Counted from the first letter of the stretch, positions 1-16,705 are shown. The stretch: DNA of 57,000 nt from Cristatella mucedo (GCA_009760855.2 WPIO01000011.1:3008001-3065000); one strand, 5' to 3'. Made by a program: numbers and translations. Notes: a model not told the origin generated them from the letters alone.

Positions 1-368
1 TGTCCCTTGGCTGAGACTGAGCTGCACCGGTCGTAGTCTTCAACGAAGTGATCCTCTGTAATCGTTGCCAGCCAGCGACCGGTCTCCAGCGTGTCCGAGG
101 TGCACTGCCTCAGCTGTTCTGATGCATTCCAAGATCCCTGCCTCCCCGTCTTGTGGCCGGTGCCCGACCCCAATCGCCCAGGGCATCTTTACCCTTTTTT
201 TGGCCCATTGAAGTCTATAGCCTTGGGTGTAAGTGAGCACACATACTTGCTGGCTGTCGGGACGAACCAGGTGAAATCAGAAGCACACCTATGTGTTCTA
301 GGCTGCTCTCTTTGTGCCTAAGCAGTCCCTATTTGCCTTCTTCAAATGTACAACATTTTCATGGATAT

Positions 369-435
<67 letters not shown>

Positions 436-541
436 ATTTATCTTTTTTGTGTGCTTTTGCCCCCCCCCCCGAGTTTGCTAGCCCTTTACAATAATGAGTG
501 CAACAAGTGCTGATTGAGCTTGAGCTATTGTCGTCTTGCAG
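1..541 (+). other. probable last intron of the left-edge gene, with a (CT)n tract
   Basis: No convincing coding segment is seen here. A pure (TC)n run occupies 371..433 and is followed by a T-rich and C-rich stretch. The region ends with a good 3' splice site: a CTGAT branch-point candidate at 510..514, then a pyrimidine-biased tract and TTGCAG ending at 541. The simplest reading is the intron before the terminal exon described next. Its donor lies outside the window or was not recognised. Confidence 0.4.
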
Positions 542-1734
542 ATAAGGCGAATGGTCTGGTGGCAGCCACATTCAGCGAAACTGCACCGGTGATGAACTCG
601 GCTGTGGCCACGCCCTCTCAGCCAACTGCCAGCTTGCTCCCAGCGAGTATGCCATCCACCGCCGGGACGGCCGTCAACGAACCGCTGTCGTACGATCACA
701 GCAGTGTCCATAGTTCAGCACTGATCCGCGCTGCCCGCGCTGCTGGGCACCCGCAGGTCCGTGGCTTGCCAGCTGCCAGCAGCAGCAGGCCAGATGCTGC
801 TCTAGCAGTACCGACAACATGCCACAACCTTCTCATCTCGTCGTCTGTTCTGCCTCAGCAGCAGCAGCAGCAGCAGCTGTTCCTCTATCCGGCTACCGCT
901 GCCTGCGGAGCGTCGGCCCTTGCTGTCGCTGCGGCGGCAGCGGCCTCGACGCAGGCAGCTAACTCGGCTGCTCCGACGGCTGCCTTGATTTCGGCACCCA
1001 AGCGAGTCATTGCGCCGATGCAGCCTGTGGCCGTGTCGGCTGCCGCCGCCGCCGTGCAGCCGATGGTGAGCACGACGAGTCTCGTCTTCCCAGCCCAGCA
1101 GTTCTGCCACGCCCCGGCTGGCTCTGCAGCTGGAGCTACTGCCGTGGCATTCCCCTACTTTCTGGCAGATGGGCTGCGGCTCACTCCCTGCTCGCCAGCA
1201 CTGTCGTTCTTGCCGTGTCACGTGCCCGTCCGAGATCACCAGCAGCAGCTCAAGCCGGCAGGCACAGGTGGCAGTGGCGGCTCTATCAACGGATCGCCCA
1301 CTGCCGCAGCAGCTGCTGCAGGCCTGCCCGCACATGCAGCAGGTGAGGCACGCGCTTCTGCCGTGCCGTCGTCAGCCTCCTCGTTCCGGCCCGTGGGCCA
1401 TGCCACCGGCCTGGTGCCTGTCTCTTCGTCGGTGCTGCCTTCAGATGCAGCGGCGGCAGGCATGCTGCGCTCGGCTAGCGCAGCCTCGTCGGCCGTCGCT
1501 GCTGCGTCGCTGCATCTGCAGCAGCAGCAGCAGCCCCTGTCCCTGTCGCTCGCAAAGCAGGCGCCGCTGCACATCGTGACGGCCGCGCCTCAGCAGTACG
1601 TCCTGATGATGGCGACGGCAGCGGCAGCAGCGCAGGACCACTCGAATGCCACTGCCGTGTCGGCAGCACCATTCGCTAGGGCCGTGCAGCCGGAGCCTCG
1701 AGGCGATGGCTTGCCGAAGCAGCAGCAGCCGTAG
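542..1734 (+). CDS. terminal coding exon of an unrecognised Ala/Gln/Ser-rich protein
   Basis: An open frame of about 396 codons runs from a good splice acceptor (AG at 540..541, branch-point candidate 28 bases upstream) to TAG at 1732..1734. The exon starts in phase 1, taking one base of its first codon from an earlier exon outside the window or unseen. The protein is low complexity: a Q7 run near the start, several poly-Ala runs, a second Q5 run in the C-terminal third, and a Q3-P end. No zinc finger, RNA-recognition motif, homeobox or membrane segment is visible, so I cannot name it. Such composition is common in C-terminal tails of transcription and RNA-binding regulators, but that is only an analogy. 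GC content and codon usage differ sharply from the AT-richer flanks. The poly(A) signal downstream supports the strand and the end. No ATG start is proposed because the exon is internal to a transcript. Confidence 0.55.
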
Positions 1735-2445
1735 CCGGCGGCGGTGGCGGCGAGCGTGGCTGGCGCGAGGCTGCTGATGCTGCTCCTGCCGGACGTGGCT
1801 CACTCCCGTTCTCAGCTGCTGTCGTGACGGCCTCGCGCACGACGGTCCCGTCTGGCTGTGTTCCCGTTTTTCACTTCAACCTGAGCACTTGTTACGAGAT
1901 GGGGCACTTACATTTTTGCGGATGCCGAATTTGTCTTGTGCCATCGCCAGCTGGGAGAGACCGGAGCTGCTTGTCGACTGTGGTCGACGTTATTGCTCGC
2001 TATCACTGTTGGGCTGTGGACGTGTTGTCTCAGTGACAGCGTCCGTCGCTTACGAGTCCGTTTCTGGCCAATGTGCATGCTGGATTTCTTCTCTGATCAT
2101 TGAGACGCAAGCATGGGCCCACCCGTGGGACAAAGCATTCGGTTTGGCCGGCGGTCTTGTGACCTAGTATTGGAAGGGCGGGCCGGGTGGAAGCAGACCG
2201 GCAGTATTAGTTGGTCGCCGCTGCCTTCCATTGCCGCTGGCCCTGTCACCATTTGCGATCGTGTATTTTCTGGGCTCACCAAGCTGACGAATGTGATTCC
2301 GAGTATTGGATCGCTGTTCGAGTTTTGTGTGCCACATTCGATCACTGGCGAAATAGCTTTCTGTGATAGTGGAAGGAAGCAGCTATGTTATGGCTCTGGT
2401 ACAGCAGGCGTTTTTCCTTCTCGCCAATAAATGACTTCCATGATG
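1735..2445 (+). other. probable 3' UTR of the left-edge gene
   Basis: About 700 bases without a convincing coding frame lie between the TAG at 1732 and an AATAAA signal at 2426. A GT-rich stretch just after the signal would suit a downstream element. The length is ordinary for an animal 3' UTR. The assignment depends on the preceding exon being real. Confidence 0.4.
2426..2431 (+). terminator. AATAAA polyadenylation signal
   Basis: A canonical AATAAA lies about 690 bases after the stop of the left-edge exon. A TG-rich segment (TGATGTGCTG and GTCTGGTG) follows within 30 bases, as expected for a cleavage/polyadenylation site. Confidence 0.45.
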
Positions 2446-4230
2446 TGCTGCAACGTCTGGTGCTTCACTCGACGATGCCTTTCAAACGAAGCGGCGGCCT
2501 TGACTTTCCTATTCGAAGACACCAATTGAGGTCAGAAAATATTGTTGTTGTCGGATCCTCTTGACAAATTGTTAGCCTAGTCCAGGATTCAAGCCACTAG
2601 GTCTTGGTTTGTATTCATACGGTCCAACCGGCTAATAGAGTCAGCTGTCTCAAGACGGGGGAGATGAGCCTTCTGCCTATTATAGAGCTGTGTGCTCTGT
2701 AATTCGCTACCTTAGCAAGAGCAGTGGGCAAGGTTTTTGTAGGCCTCAGACGGCTTGAAGACTGGCAGTCATCTGGGTCAGGGAGGGCTATGGGGTGGCT
2801 TTATCGAGTGCATTATTATTATTACTATGGGAGTTGGCCTTGCACGGCAGCTAGAGGGCTAGCATGCCAAAAACAGACAGCTTTTGCTGACGTTCACTAA
2901 ATGGAAAAAATAACAAGGTGTGTGTGCGTGCGTGCTGTGCTGTGTGTGATCACGAAGCTCCACTGGGAAGTACTCATGATAGCTTCTTTTACAGAAGATT
3001 GGTTAGTGCCTAGAAATGGACTCGTTATAATTTTGTCATAGCTCTCTAATGCTGATCTGTGAGCATACTTGCACTTACTTTTCGCCTTGACTTGACTTGT
3101 GGCTGATAAGTCGATAGTGGTACTGCCTGATCTAGCCAAAATAATTCTCGACCATCAGATATACTGGTAACGAATGTTTAGACAGTCTAAACTCATCAAT
3201 AGTAGAGCTGCATCGGCGTAGTCTAGACGTTGAGATGGTGCTATCGGTAAATGTACATCGTGGGCAGAGGCTGGAAACGTAAGGAGTTCTTCTTAGCAGG
3301 TTAGCTTGCACGAGTACTGTTGACGACAATGGGTCTGTCGGCGAACGAGTGCACCTAGGTGGTCTTAAAGCAGAGCCTGCTTGGCGTTGACGACCCCTGC
3401 CATCCTATCAGATGAAGTATACCAGCGTCCAGTAATAGCGTGAGAGAAACGCTTCATTTCTTACTGGTTGCAATTAATGTAGGTCGAGTATAGAGAATAT
3501 AGTGGCTGCTTTCCAAATTCCCACTAAAGACTTGAAAAGAAGCAATTGCTTAAATGATGTCGGTTCGGTTCGCTTAGGTAGATATCTTTACCTACTGGTC
3601 CTCCCACTTTAGGAACCTTCCAAGTTTGATTCATCAGGTACCTTAAATAAGCTGCTTAAGCGTATCAAAAAATGCATACAATAGGGTTGGAAATTGACCA
3701 TACCACGACCAGCCAATCGTAGAGGAGCCGGATAGACTGCCGGGGTAGCGGGCCGAGCCGGCTAGTCTGCCATGACTAGCCTATTCCTGCCGCATTCTGC
3801 TAGTCAACCAGCGAAAGCAGCGCTCAACCCTGCTGGTGGCTCTGCTCTCTGCTCCATGGTGTATGTCAAAGTCGGCCGAAGCTCAGCTCTTCCGCAATCT
3901 AGTCGATAAATGCCGAACCAGTGTCGCCCTCCACATACCCTCGGTTAGGCCATTAAATTTGCCGTCCAGTTCTTTTTATTAAAGAGGCCGCGGTTTCGAC
4001 AGAGGCTCTGGATCTGGAGTCCTGGACTTCGGAGCTCAATTACGTAAGTTGCGAACAATGGCGACTTATTTCCTCCTACGGACTACCGCTTCCTCTACAG
4101 CTTCCTGAATAGTCACTTCTGTGTGACTGTTTTTCTCTACTGCCCTCATGATTCAAAAATGCCTATCGCTGTTTCGTTGTTACACGAAATGAAGGCTGCA
4201 AGGCTACCGTGTTCGAGGAAGAGCCTGGCT
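2446..4230. other. intergenic stretch; relic LINE-type 3' tail near 2785-2830
   Basis: No gene is recognised. Around 2790..2825 the sequence GGCTTTATCGAGTGCATTATTATTA resembles the 3' end shared by LINE-A and SINE-1 copies elsewhere (…GCTTTATCAAGTGC then ATT repeats). It is therefore probably the tail of an old retroposon. The rest is unstructured, AT-moderate DNA. Confidence 0.35.
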
Positions 4231-4232
4231 AG

Positions 4233-5205
4233 TTGGGCAACAAGTATATTAAGAGACATTCTTTTTTGAGCATTACTTTTGTGCGATTCGCACGAAGTCT
4301 GGGTGCTTGGTCCTGTTCTTTTCATGGTTTATACTCTTTCTCTTGCCAATGTGATTGCCAGGCAATCTCTATTCGGATGATACTCAGTTGTACCTTTGCT
4401 TTGATCCCTCTCAGCCCTCGAGCACGTCGAATTATCTCCCTTGCTGCATGCATTGATGTCATCCACACATGGATTACATCAAATGTTTTTAAATTGAAGG
4501 ATGATAAAACCAAGTGTGATTCAGAAATTGGACAGGCTAATGCTCAAAATCGGCTTTTCCAGCATATCTCTTGTTGAATCTGCAAGAAACCTAGGTGTCC
4601 CGTTTCAAAACGACCATTCGCTAAACCACATCAGCTCCACAATTAAGTCTGCCTACTTTCAGCTACATAACATTGCTCAAATTCGGGCTTGTTTAGACAG
4701 GGATACTACATTTAAGTTGGTCCACTCATTTGTGACATCTCGTCTTGATTTCTGTAACTCACTGCTTGCTGGTCTACCAGCATGTGCACTCAAACGCTTA
4801 CAGCTGGTTCAAAACTCTGCAGCTAGGCTTGTCTGTCGTGAGGGTAGCAGTTGTCCCATCGCACCACTTCTCACCGACCGGCACTGACTGTCAGTCAAGC
4901 AACGGATCGGCTTCAAGGTTTTGTCGCTCACTTTTAGGTCACTTCATTCTTTGGCTCCAGCCTACCAATCAGATCTACTCCCCCGAAAGGCTAAGCATCG
5001 TACCACGTGCTTTTCAGAATATATGCCTCGTACAAACCTCAAATCTTTTGGAGACCGTGCATTTAGTTCGTATGCTCCCAAAGCTTGAACTCACTCCCGA
5101 CTTGCGTCACGACATCTCCTGACTTGACCACATTAAAAAAAAATTAAAAACAAGCCTATTTATGACAGCATTTAGTGATTTATTATTTATTATTATTATT
5201 CTATC
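4233..5205 (+). mobile_element. LINE-A fragment (L2/CR1-like non-LTR reverse transcriptase, 3' half)
   Basis: Broken frames encode the 3' half of a non-LTR reverse transcriptase. Near 4365..4410 is the catalytic-box remnant read as YSDDTQLYLCF. From about 4501 follows the thumb and C-terminal region (ARNLGVPFQNDHSLNHISS, SRLDFCNSLLAGLPA, LQLVQNSAARLV). After a frameshift near 4880, FGDRAFSSYAPKA-type sequence appears at about 5045..5090. That series is typical of L2/CR1/Rex-group LINEs. Stops and frameshifts show it is dead. It ends in an ATT-rich tail at 5178..5202 but lacks the full-length 3' UTR seen in the copy at 27.5 kb. Confidence 0.8.
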
Positions 5206-5775
5206 TGCTCCCCATGCATTGCTGCAGTAGGCCAAATGCCATTTGCCGATCTAAAGGACTGGCTCTCTTGCCAGACGATGCCACCGTGACTTCGCTGTCT
5301 GTCCGCTGCAGTACTTCACGTGCTGTCTGAATACCTTTCTCGCCATCTGTGTTACGCTTGAATGAGTGAGCAATCGCACACGCCAGAAGACCGTACAAAA
5401 TGCATAGCTAATCGATAAAAACCCCAGGAAGCCACGCAAAGCTAGTGGCCAAAGCTGGCTGGCTCTGCCCGTCGCTTCGGAGAGTGTGAAAGTCCAATGA
5501 AGGATCGCTTTTCTTCGGAGGAAGTCCCTGCCGCTGTACCAAATGCGTTTAGCCGACCTAGAAGTACTTGAGCCGAATCACGATTTTCTTAAGTGCAATT
5601 GGGTGCCAAGCAAGCAACTGCAGTGCTTGCTGCGGTCAACGTTCAGAGATCGTACGTACATGTAATTTTGTATATATGGCTCTAACTTTCCACAAAAATG
5701 CCTACCTCCTCTTTCTGTATCTCCATCTTTCTCTCACCCTTTCCCTCTCGCACTCATCTTTTTCAGTTCTTTTCT

Positions 5776-5831
<56 letters not shown>

Positions 5832-6318
5832 CAGTAGAAACAGGTGAGTCCAAAATGTAGCTGTTCTCGACATCACATGGTTATTTCTTTTATAAAAGTA
5901 CGAAGAAACCGAAATCTTTTTTGCGTAAGGGAGAATTCTTCGATCGAAAATCCACGGGCCTCGTGTCAGTACTGTGGAAGCGCTGACTTCGGCTATGAAG
6001 TTTTCAAACTTGCAAGTTTTTTCGCTGGCACACTTGAGGAACAATGTTGTCAGGCAGTAAATTCAGGGATACCATACATTCCTTACACCTTCACTGTATG
6101 AAGAGCTAGGCGGACTAGAACCTCTTTTGAGTCGAATCGCACGGGGCCTGAGGTTCGTCAACCTTTGATTCGTTAGAGCGGCGGCACATGAGCTTTGGTG
6201 GCAAAGGGTAAAGCTCTCTATCTGCATTGTTCTCTCTTAGCTAAATTCTTCTAAGGTGGACCCACGGTAGGTCAGTTGCTCGCGTCGAAAGTTACAACAA
6301 CCTCCCTGACTCATTCGT
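5206..6318. other. intergenic, with a (TC)24 microsatellite
   Basis: No gene is recognised. A (TC)n run fills 5781..5828, preceded by pyrimidine-rich DNA from about 5700. The rest shows no repeat or coding signal I can defend. Confidence 0.5.
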
Positions 6319-10141
<3,823 letters not shown>

Positions 10142-10288
10142 TTTTTTTTAGCACATTAGAAGAACTTGAACTCCATTCAGGCGCTTCACATATGCTACGG
10201 GGCTCGAGCCCATGATCTAATTTGTCATTTGCATTCATCTTGACCTTGGTTTGAGGTGAGCTCCTTAACCACTGGGCCAAACAAGCGA
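10142..10288 (-). mobile_element. SINE-1 copy (minus strand)
   Basis: Read on the minus strand, this has the A box TGGCCCAGTGG followed by TTAAGG, the B box GGGCTCGAGCC and the LINE-A-like tail (GAAGCGCCTGAATGGAGTTC then a degenerate TTCTAATGTGCT). It ends in an A/T run. It carries about 20 extra bases between the boxes compared with the copy at 6319. Confidence 0.7.
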
Positions 10289-12390
10289 GGCATATTATGG
10301 TTAGTCACACTGAGGCACTCGAAGATGTCTTGAGTCGTGAGGGATTAAATAGCTGCAGCAAATTTCCAAGCAAATCTTCAATCCAATAAAAAGGCTCGAT
10401 CGAAATGCAACGACCGCGAGACTCTCACCTGTTCGGCTAGCGGCTTCGAGCGCATGAAATGTTCAATTGCCTGCATTGCTCTCGATACGCTAACAATAAC
10501 GGCACGGCAGCGTTCGATATTCTGCACGAAGTGCTAACAGCAACACCGCATTAGAAAAAGCTCCCATAATAGCCTGTAAATTATGGCTGATACGGCAGGT
10601 AACTTCCAACAGACTCTTTTAAAGGCATACAGCAGCTCGGACTTATCAATCGGTAGACCATTACTTCAAGAGGGCGACTTCGGTCAGGTCCATGCCTTAT
10701 ATAGTGGCTAGATCTTAAATCGTACAATAGTCTGGTTCATACACGATCATAAATGGCAGTGAGCACATGTGCCTTGGCTTATTGCGGCTATTTCATCAGC
10801 GACTCTCGATTCGAATTCAGCGACCAAGCTAATTGTTTAAAATAAAGGTTCAGCTGTCGAGCTCATTTTTTGTAAGGGCCGTGCATGCATAACGTATGCA
10901 AGTCTCTAATCCAATAATGGCTTGATCGCGATCGTGGTTCTGCCATCATTAATCAACTCGTCGACATCCTGAAGCAGCCTCTGCTAGATAGACCCTAAGA
11001 TGAGCCAAGATTCACTCCCGTCAGCCAGATTTTTAGTGTTGTGTCTCGCCTCATTCGTCAATTCAGGACACCACTTGCTTGTATGTTACAATGACAAACT
11101 GTCACGACGGTGCAACCGTTGGTTGCTATCGTTTGTCTCGCGTGCTGGCAAAGTTCGTAGCCGCAATGGCTGTTGGGCGGGTCGTATTGCTTTCGAGTGG
11201 CAACTGTAGGTTTGTCACGCGGTGGTTGCTAAGGTTTAATGCAATAATAATAATAATAATAATGATGATGATAATGCAATCTGTCCAATGCGGATACCGG
11301 TAGATCGGCCGCGGCCAAGTAATGGCCTCCTCTCAAGTAAGCGTAGCAGCATCTGCATATGTCTGTCCAGAGTGCGAAAGAAGCACCGCAGATATACATT
11401 GATCGCTGGCGACTGGCGTTGCATACGAGGAGCAAAGAAAGTCGAAGTTTTGGGCCGAGAAGCCTTTTTAAAGCGAGCACCAAACCTTCCCCTCCCCCCC
11501 GTCCGAAACTGGTCGGCTACCGGTGAAGCCGTCTCGATCGTCAGTAGAAAAGTTCGGCTGCTGAATATTAATTTACAAAGTTTCGCGACGCAACGAAGGC
11601 TCGGCTGGCAAGGTCGCGCGCAAGCAGGCGCGCCTAGCTGGGATCTGAAAAGCCCGAACTCCCATAAAGGAGATCTCAAAAAGCTTAGTGTGTATGTATT
11701 CGCTTGAAGTTAAACTAGGCTTTCTCATCGATAGCGGACGCTCTCTCGTGCTGCCGGCCCCACGCAAATAGAAGCAAAAGTCGCCGGCACTGCCTGAGTC
11801 AAATGGCAGACGCATTGCAGTCCGTGCGTACCGCATAAATAAAAGAAGCGTTATTATTACTTTGCTACGCATCGAAGCCGCTGCTAGGCAAACTGATTTT
11901 CCTAGCTGCTTGCCGACTGAGGAGAGCTTTGGCAGATCTGTGTTGTGTCACTTGACTGTCGCACGAATACCGTTGCTTATCGTTCGTCGACTGGCAGGTC
12001 GTCGCAATAATCCTCTCGAAAAAATGTATTCTCATCAGCTGACGAATCAGCTGATCATCTCATCATTCTCATCAGCTCGCGAAAGCTCTTAGCAGCAGAA
12101 ATGTCTTAGAGCCGTGCTTTAGCAAAATCTATCGACACTAATGGCCGGCCAGCGATCCGAGCTATCGCTTCTACGCCACAGTGCTGTATTCTGTCTACTC
12201 CGATGTGTGCCACTGCTTTCTCTCGTAAAGTAAGCCGAGAACCCTAAAGCCAGTAACAGTTCGGCTGAACAGGTGCGTCAAAAGCATGCCAATTCGGGGG
12301 TGGAATGTCTCGCTAGAAGCCGTCGACTAACTTGATGTGACCTTTTCAAAATGAGAGGATGCATCATATGGGCAGATATGAGCGAAGCCA

Positions 12391-12429
<39 letters not shown>

Positions 12430-14238
12430 ATGTCGGTGCCTCGGGGCAGCCGACTGACCGACCGACCGACCGACCGACTGAAGTAACGAGGGCTTCGCTT
12501 TAGGCTTTGGCTTTTGGCTTTTGGCCTATGGCTTTCGCTTGAGGCTTTGGCTACTGTTCTTCGGCCGCTCTTCGTGTTCAGCGTTCGGTGCAATCAGTCA
12601 AAGCGTGAGTAGCACCACTCGCTGAGGAGGCTGAGATGCTGCTGGATATTGGCTATCTCCGAGGCCACGTCTACGGTTGGCTTCGGAGACAGAACTTGGT
12701 CAGGATTAAGCCCAAGCAGCAGTCGCCTGCTTCGCACAAGGTGGCATTACCTGTCTCCACGCAAGCGGTGCACGCCGAGCCCGTTTAATGACTTGCTAGG
12801 TTTGAAACTTTAAAGGGTCTACCGACTTCGACAAGAACGGCTGTAGGGCGGCTGGACAAAGATTTCGTAAGTTCTCCAGCGACGTCTTAATGAGAAGCCT
12901 AAATGGTCCTCTTGAAGGATGCTGGGAAGAGACCTGAGGTCAAAGCATATTCACTATGCTTGTTATGCGAGGCAGAAGCAGACCGTTGCATCTTCGAAGG
13001 AGACTAGTAGGTGTGGGATCTGGAGGCCCATAAGTCTTCGTAGAGTGAGAGAGGAATTTTGGGGTGAGCTCGCTAGCAGCTGGCCGGTAGGTGGACACTG
13101 AGATAAAGCAAGGAGCAGAGGGTGAGAAGTTCCACGGGGATGCCACCTTTGGGACTGGACTCTCTCAGTGCACCCATCTTTCAGACTAGAAAGCTTGAAA
13201 AACGACCCGCTAGGCGTCGAAAGGATCGCTATGTGCGGCGCTGCCCTGAGAGCGGTCAAGGAGATTGTTAATGGCTGACATCAATATTTTGGATTGTGAA
13301 TGAGGGATTACACTGTTGCTTTTTTATAGAATCTTGAATTGGCCCTTTCTACAATGAATTGGATAGGATCTACAACGGTTCTAGTATACCAGATGATGGT
13401 CAGTCACTGCTGATCTTATGCATGCTTTCTCAAGCCTGTGCTTAGTAGGTAGGCCTGGCTAGTGTAATGAATGCAGTAAACCGTAGGCCACCCGGGCGAG
13501 GGCGTACGATGTGCATATTCAGGGGAAGCAAACTCGCCCAGAACGTCGGCGTGAACGTAAGTGTCGGACGAACGAAGAAATACGAGTACTAGGGAAAGCA
13601 GAAGCTGTTTGCAGCCGACTACTCTTCAGACAGACAGGTTGGTGCAGCGCTCTGGCTGCGGTTGACAGAGTGAGAGGAGTCCAGCGGCGGCAGCCACTGC
13701 TACTACTCCTAACGCAGATTACTCGACTACGTCGCCCGCCGCCGTAGAGACGCCCGCACGCACGCACGCAGCAAGCAGCGCGGACGAGAGAATCGCAGTC
13801 AGTCAATCAGCCAATCAGGAGACTCTGAGCGTGGCGGCCCGATTTGGTAAACTGGAGAAGCTAAGCGGGGCGCATCCGTCGTCGTCGTCGGCATTCCCCA
13901 AGCAGAGCCAGAAGTGCGAGCAGGCATTCGAAGGCCCACAGCCACTAAGAACTGTAACCGGAGCACGCTCTCGACAGCATCGCAGTCATCGCTGAGGCGC
14001 TTCTGCTCAGCCGCTGGGCGGCAAGTATGCGAGTATCGATTGCTCATAATTGCCTGCGGTCGTCCCGGGGCGTTCTGCATGCCGCGTGCATGCGGCCGCC
14101 GAAGCTCGCATGGCCGGTAGACTCGGCTGCTCAAACCTGCAAGCAGGACTCGATCCACCGATCGACGAAGAAAAATGGCGGCAGTTTGCTGTGACCAAAA
14201 TCCGCCTGTGCGTCGCAGTATTTAGCGAGTTCCTGCGA
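10289..14238. other. no gene recognised; several simple repeats
   Basis: The stretch holds an AAT/ATG trinucleotide run at about 11241..11275, a (CCG)n run at 12389..12429, a GACC tetranucleotide run at about 12447..12475 and a GGCTTTTG-type tandem at about 12502..12550. A CCAAT-like motif in a GC-rich patch sits near 13808. No frame shows a recognisable domain or good splice structure. Confidence 0.35.
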
Positions 14239-14239
14239 T

Positions 14240-14475
14240 ACGTCCTTTATGTGCCTATGCACGCTGGCGCTGTGCATGCTGCTGCCAACCGCACTTACAT
14301 GCTTACCCTGTTCGTGTCACCCCGAACCATGTTTATTCTTGTTGATTATCGAGCAAGATACAACTAACCATTCAATCATGCTTCCTTTGCAGAAAATTAA
14401 AGCGCCTAGAAAGAGATTGAGTTCTCTGAGGGCGCTTTATCAAGTGTGTTATGATTATTATCATTATTATAGGTT
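14240..14475 (+). mobile_element. LINE-A 3' UTR fragment
   Basis: A 5'-truncated copy containing only the 3' untranslated end of LINE-A. It has a GTGCTGACACTG-like repeat-rich region followed by AAGCGCCTAGAAAGAGATTG, AGTTCTCTGAGGGCGCTTTA and TCAAGTGTGTTATGATTATT. The same string of blocks is present, inverted, at 27.5 kb. Confidence 0.75.
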
Positions 14476-15804
14476 GCAAACGATACATGAAAGTTGTTCA
14501 ATGAAAGCCTGGAATCTTTGGTGTCGCCGCCTCACCGAACAAGTGCTCACGCAGAAACATTTTCGTGTGATGCTGAGACGCGAGATTTCGTGTGTATCCA
14601 ACCCTCGTGAAATACTTGCAATCCTTGCATGATTGGAGGAGCAAGATCACTGAAAGAGCTGTCACAAGTTTGAAGAAAAAATATTAAAACAACATGAGTT
14701 ATAGCAAGAAGGCTCGGAATCTAATACTGCTAACAATATTTCATGCACGCAGCTGAGCACAGAGGCGGCCACGTGCATTGCAGAGCGTGGATTTTACGTA
14801 CCTTGATCCAACGCTAAGGAACTAGAACATTCACTTTTAGGACCTGTTGACTTCAGGATGTGCTCAGGGAGGCTTCGAAAGAAAGCAGCTTGCCTTACGT
14901 TTGGCAACAGTGTGAGTGGCACCAGAGATAAGAGTGACCATGAAGCTTCGAGAACGACTTTTTATACCAATTTATAATATTTAGCACCTTAAGGTGTCGC
15001 ATTGAGAGCTAGTTTGTATAGACTTAGATAGAAGATTTTATAAGCATCCAAGCGGAAGCAATGTCCGCCTCAAGCGGAGAACAGCTAATTTAATGTCCAT
15101 TGAAGACCTAAGGGCACGAAGTGGCTGAAACTGGTGCAGCAGTTTAGCTAGGTATGAAGGAGCCAAGCGGCTGACATCCAAACTCTTTCAGCAGATGAGA
15201 CATATCGTCACACTTATGGGATTTTAAAAATAGCCTTGCAGCCATATTCATCACCATCTGCAGTAGTGGCTTTTTTCGGTATCCCAGCCAAAATATTTAT
15301 GAAGAAGCACGCGGGCCACACTGAAGAGCACGAGCACATTACTTTTCGTGCTGCAAGCGTTCGCCTAGCGATCCGTTTTCTTTTATAAATTTAATTGCAA
15401 GGATATCAATTGTCGCGGGTGACTCGCATGCCACTCATTTCTAGTCACTTATATCCCACATATCACGCCTCGTCCGCAACAGTTTCGTCAGACGACTCTG
15501 CGACGTCAGTCTCGGTTCGCCGATCGTGTCTCCCTTTTTCAGCCGCTACCGTTTCTTGCCGTCGAGGTTACTGAGACAAAAGATTCAAACGTCAGCCACG
15601 TGCAATCATGAGCTTTCTTTATCAAGCTTGCTCAAGGGTTTGATTTAAGAGCTCGATGTGGTCACTACAAAACAAACCCAGCCATCTTTTCCAACGGTCT
15701 TAAACTTCTCCGGGCCGCACTACTGCCACCGAGGCGAAATACGCGAAAGCTTAGAGCTCGAACCGCGACCACCTCCGGCGATGCTGAGAGTTGAAGGTCT
15801 CCCT
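14476..15804. other. no feature recognised
   Basis: AT-moderate DNA without long frames, repeats or regulatory signals that I can support. Confidence 0.4.
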
Positions 15805-15935
15805 TGGCCTACTCGTAAGGGGATCGCACTTTAAGAGACCTAGGTCGTTGATTCGAGTCTGGCAGCCGGTGGACGATTCTTTATTGCTCTCTGCTAGCCG
15901 AAGTGATAGCCACTAAGGTGTGCTGAATAGGATGT
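15805..15935 (+). mobile_element. SINE-2 copy (diverged)
   Basis: It has a B-box-like GATTCGAGTC, then GGTGGACGATTCTTTATTGC and AAGTGATAGCC. These align with the SINE-2 copies at 41.5 and 46.6 kb (GGTGGACGATCCTCAATTGC, GGTGGTGATAGCC). The head is degenerate and the last 30 bases diverge. Confidence 0.5.
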
Positions 15936-16199
15936 CCTTTACTTTACTTTACTCTATTTGAAGAGAGTGGCCCTTGGAACTTCGTGGCCCTTGGAGAGTC
16001 ACTAGCTCACTAGCATCTGTACTCCGCTACTAGCTAGTAGTACCGCTAGTAGTACCGCTGTACTAGCGTCTGTACACATCCAGTAAAGTTGAGCTCACGC
16101 TGAAGTGAGAAGCCTTGATGTGAAAATGTAATGAAGTCTGGGTCAGTGTCGAAGAACTCTTCTGTCCACGGCAGCGGCCAGTCGTAGGTCAAACTAAAC

Positions 16200-16318
16200 A
16201 TGGCTGGAGGGTGCAGATGCTCGCCACTCACGACCAAGGTTGTGGGCTTGAGCTGTGAGGCATATTTAAAGCACCTGGGTAGATATGAAGTTCTCCTAAA
16301 GTGCTATACAAATGAATC
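16200..16318 (+). mobile_element. SINE-1 copy (diverged)
   Basis: A GTGCAGATGCTCGCC head remnant leads to CGACCAAGGTTGTGGGCTTG (B-box region). Then AAAGCACCTGGGTAGATATG and AAGTTCTCCTAAAGTGCTAT give the LINE-A-type tail. The CT-rich microsatellite starts right after it, the same arrangement as the AT array behind the copy at 6319. Confidence 0.65.
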
Positions 16319-16391
16319 GTTCTTTCTTTCTTCTCTGTCTCTCTTGTTCTCCTCTCTCTCCCTCTCTCTCTCCTCTCTCTCACTTCTCTCT

Positions 16392-16448
<57 letters not shown>

Positions 16449-16469
16449 TCTCTCTCTCCTCTTTTTCTC

Positions 16470-16505
<36 letters not shown>

Positions 16506-16521
16506 CTCTCCTCTCTCTCTC

Positions 16522-16594
<73 letters not shown>

Positions 16595-16705
16595 TCTCTC
16601 TCTCTCACTTCTCTCTCTCCTCTTTTTCTCTATTTCTCTCTCTCTCTCTCCTCTCTCTTTCCTATCCCTCTCCTCTCTCTCTCTTCTCTCTCACTATCTC
16701 TTGCC
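16319..16705. repeat. interrupted (CT)n tract
   Basis: Nearly 390 bases of pyrimidine-only sequence with higher-order duplication. Blocks of the type TCACTTCTCTCTCTCCTCTT followed by TTTCTCTATTTC occur at about 16445, 16605 and 16825, so segments have been copied as units and not only by dinucleotide slippage. A smaller CT block follows at 16827..16882. Confidence 0.9.
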
